NCBI GenBank assembly: GCA_030643245.1
Contig: DAOWME010000174.1
Span: forward strand, 1-6,573
Source of the DNA: Deltaproteobacteria bacterium
GTDB taxonomy: Bacteria > Desulfobacterota > UBA8473
Direction: 5' to 3'
Length of the DNA stretch: 6,573 bases
Each line of letters opens with the position of its first letter. Position 1 is the first letter of the stretch. Below the pieces are notes generated by a model, which was given only the letters and a program-made list of their open reading frames with translations, was not told the origin of the DNA and ran no database searches. The position numbers were made by a program, and so were the translations under genes. This document shows positions 5,905 to 6,573 of this stretch, piece by piece.

Positions 5905-6219
5905 TTACATTAGCCCGGGAATCTTTATCCCACCGGTGATCTTACTCATCTCCTCCGCCATCATCTCCTGGGACCTTTTTATACCTTCATTTACTGCGGC
6001 CATTGTAAGGTCCTCCAGCATCTCGATATCATTGGGATCCACAACCTCAGGATCTATCTTTATGGAAACCAATTCCTGTCTCCCATTAACCACCGCTGTA
6101 ATCATCCCTCCACCTGCAGAAGCTTCTATGGTTTTATTGGCCAGTTCTTCCTGGATCTTTCCGATCCTTTCCTGCATCACCTTAGCCTGCTTCATGATAT
6201 TTCCCAAGCCTTTTGACAT
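5905..6219 (-). CDS. ybaB: YbaB/EbfC family nucleoid-associated DNA-binding protein
   Basis: A 104-residue protein of typical family length. It begins with MSKGLGNIMKQAKVMQERIGKIQEEL, the long first helix of the family. It continues with the strand segment VEASAGGGMITAVVNG-like residues 31-45 (IEASAGGGMITAVVNG), SIKIDPEVVDPNDIEMLEDL (52-71) and a closing helix with AAVNEGIKRSQE (74-85). It ends in the glycine-rich GGIKIPGLM seen in many members. The protein dimerises in tweezer form, binds DNA and is usually encoded beside recR. The start at 6219 is chosen because GGAGG lies 6 bases upstream. An ATG four bases earlier (6223) is too close to GGAGG and in another frame that closes after about a dozen codons. 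dnaX, the frequent upstream neighbour, is not within the next 350 bp. Confidence 0.96.
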   Translation of the reverse strand: MSKGLGNIMKQAKVMQERIGKIQEELANKTIEASAGGGMITAVVNGRQELVSIKIDPEVVDPNDIEMLEDLTMAAVNEGIKRSQEMMAEEMSKITGGIKIPGLM

Positions 6220-6246
6220 GCATTACCTCCCTAACCTAATTCTATA

Positions 6247-6274
6247 GGCATCCTTCATTTGCCCGTTTACACTT
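6247..6274. repeat. Composite direct repeat, copy A
   Basis: GGCATCCTTCAT (6247-6258), then 6 bases, then GTTTACACTT (6265-6274). Both blocks recur in the same order at 6443-6479 with a longer spacer. This copy lies within the probable promoter/leader zone of ybaB. Confidence 0.65.
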
Positions 6275-6322
6275 CTTATAACTTTCGAGAAAATCAGTTC
6301 TAACTTCATCTAAAAATAATGA

Positions 6323-6360
6323 GTGCCTAAAGTTTGAAGTGCCTAGAATGCCTAAAATTA
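6323..6360. repeat. Cluster of three GCCTA-containing short repeats
   Basis: GTGCCTAAAG (6323), GTGCCTAGAA (6339) and ATGCCTAAAA (6349) occur within 38 bases at uneven spacing (16 and 9 bases). They lie inside the segment bounded by the composite direct repeat. The role is unknown; the even-looking motif may be a relic of slippage or of a dispersed repeat family. Confidence 0.4.
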
Positions 6361-6442
6361 AGGAATACGCTACAAAACACTGCTGATTTTGATTCTGACC
6401 AAGATCTGGTTTATAAAATAAGCAGAATAAATTAACTTTAGT

Positions 6443-6479
6443 GGCATCCTTCATAAAAGCTATAAAGTAGTTTACACTT
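6443..6479. repeat. Composite direct repeat, copy B
   Basis: GGCATCCTTCAT (6443-6454), then 15 bases, then GTTTACACTT (6470-6479), the partner of copy A at 196 bp distance. The flanking TTAGAAAGTG-like bases on the minus strand are also partly shared, which suggests duplication of a segment of about 30 bp followed by an indel in the spacer. Confidence 0.65.
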
Positions 6480-6485
6480 TCTAAT

Positions 6486-6536
6486 AAAAAAACGGTCTCG
6501 GCACAGATTCAACGGTGGTCAAATTTTAATCCGTGC
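6486..6536 (-). terminator. Stem-loop followed by seven T, possible terminator of an upstream gene
   Basis: On the minus strand GCACGGATT (6536-6528) can pair with AATCTGTGC (6509-6501) as a 9-bp stem including one G-U pair, with an 18-base loop. Eight bases later comes a run of seven T (6492-6486). The gap between stem and T-run is longer than in a textbook intrinsic terminator, so it may instead be a dispersed structured repeat or the end of a small RNA. If it is a terminator, the ybaB operon starts with its own promoter downstream of it. Confidence 0.35.
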
Positions 6537-6573
6537 AGCTGTTTGAGCATTTTAGTGAGCGTTAAGAAAGAAC

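Larger units (their letters stand above)
6220..6573. other. AT-rich gene-free region upstream of ybaB
   Basis: No gene is supported here. It must contain the promoter of the ybaB-recR-oxidoreductase unit if none lies further out. The best minus-strand candidate is TATAAG (bases 6281-6276) with TTAGAA 17 bases upstream, which is only a half-match at -35. The stretch is visibly richer in A and T than the coding part and holds the direct repeats, the GCCTA repeats and the stem-loop listed separately. A 70-codon open frame (6454-6242, minus) has no ribosome binding site and starts and ends in the two copies of a direct repeat, so it is not taken as a gene. Confidence 0.6.

Noticed and set aside
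5396..6247. Open frame of 283 codons on the plus strand
   Set aside because: Antisense to both recR and ybaB, whose full family motifs are on the minus strand; the hydrophobic Ser/Ile-rich text is a typical mirror of such genes.
6242..6454. 70-codon minus-strand frame upstream of ybaB
   Set aside because: No ribosome binding site; it begins and ends in the two copies of a direct repeat and looks like chance translation of an AT-rich spacer.
1..6573. CRISPR array, insertion sequence or integrase gene
   Set aside because: No regularly spaced repeats, no transposase or recombinase motifs and no terminal inverted repeats were found on either strand.

Overview
The window looks like chromosomal DNA from a Desulfobacterota/deltaproteobacterial anaerobe (sulfate reducer or syntroph). 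The basis is a single-chain pyruvate:ferredoxin oxidoreductase whose cofactor residues fall at almost the same positions as in the Desulfovibrio africanus enzyme, together with ordinary bacterial ybaB and recR genes. No lineage finer than that can be read from the sequence. Every gene I accept lies on the minus strand.

Right part, in transcription order (about 6573 down to 1669): an AT-rich gene-free stretch of about 350 bp holding short direct repeats and a stem-loop followed by seven T; then ybaB/ebfC (nucleoid-associated protein), recR (recombination mediator) and a 1174-residue pyruvate:ferredoxin oxidoreductase. recR and the oxidoreductase gene are only 33 bp apart, so a DNA-repair pair and a central catabolic enzyme probably share a transcript. 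Downstream, a clear sigma70-type promoter drives a tRNA gene that ends in a palindrome and an intrinsic terminator.

Left part (1 to about 1490, starting right after the tRNA 3' end): accessory DNA. It holds a gene-free stretch with an imperfect direct repeat, then remnants of a class II glutamine amidotransferase and of a gamma-glutamylcyclotransferase-like (AIG2-type) protein, joined out of frame. Next comes an intact promoter plus leader driving a small excisionase-family helix-turn-helix gene. That gene overlaps by one base (TAATG) the start of a second gene that runs off the window and resembles the N-terminus of DISARM-type SNF2 helicases. The arrangement is what the edge of a defence island beside a tRNA attachment site would look like.

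The most unusual object is the tRNA. Its anticodon is GUC (Asp), but its body (U1-A72 pair, GCUC/GAGC D-stem, A38, G73, T-arm) is that of a tRNA-Asn, which differs from a normal tRNA-Asn anticodon by one base. It could be a sequencing error, a decayed or recombined copy at an integration site, or a functional misreading tRNA.
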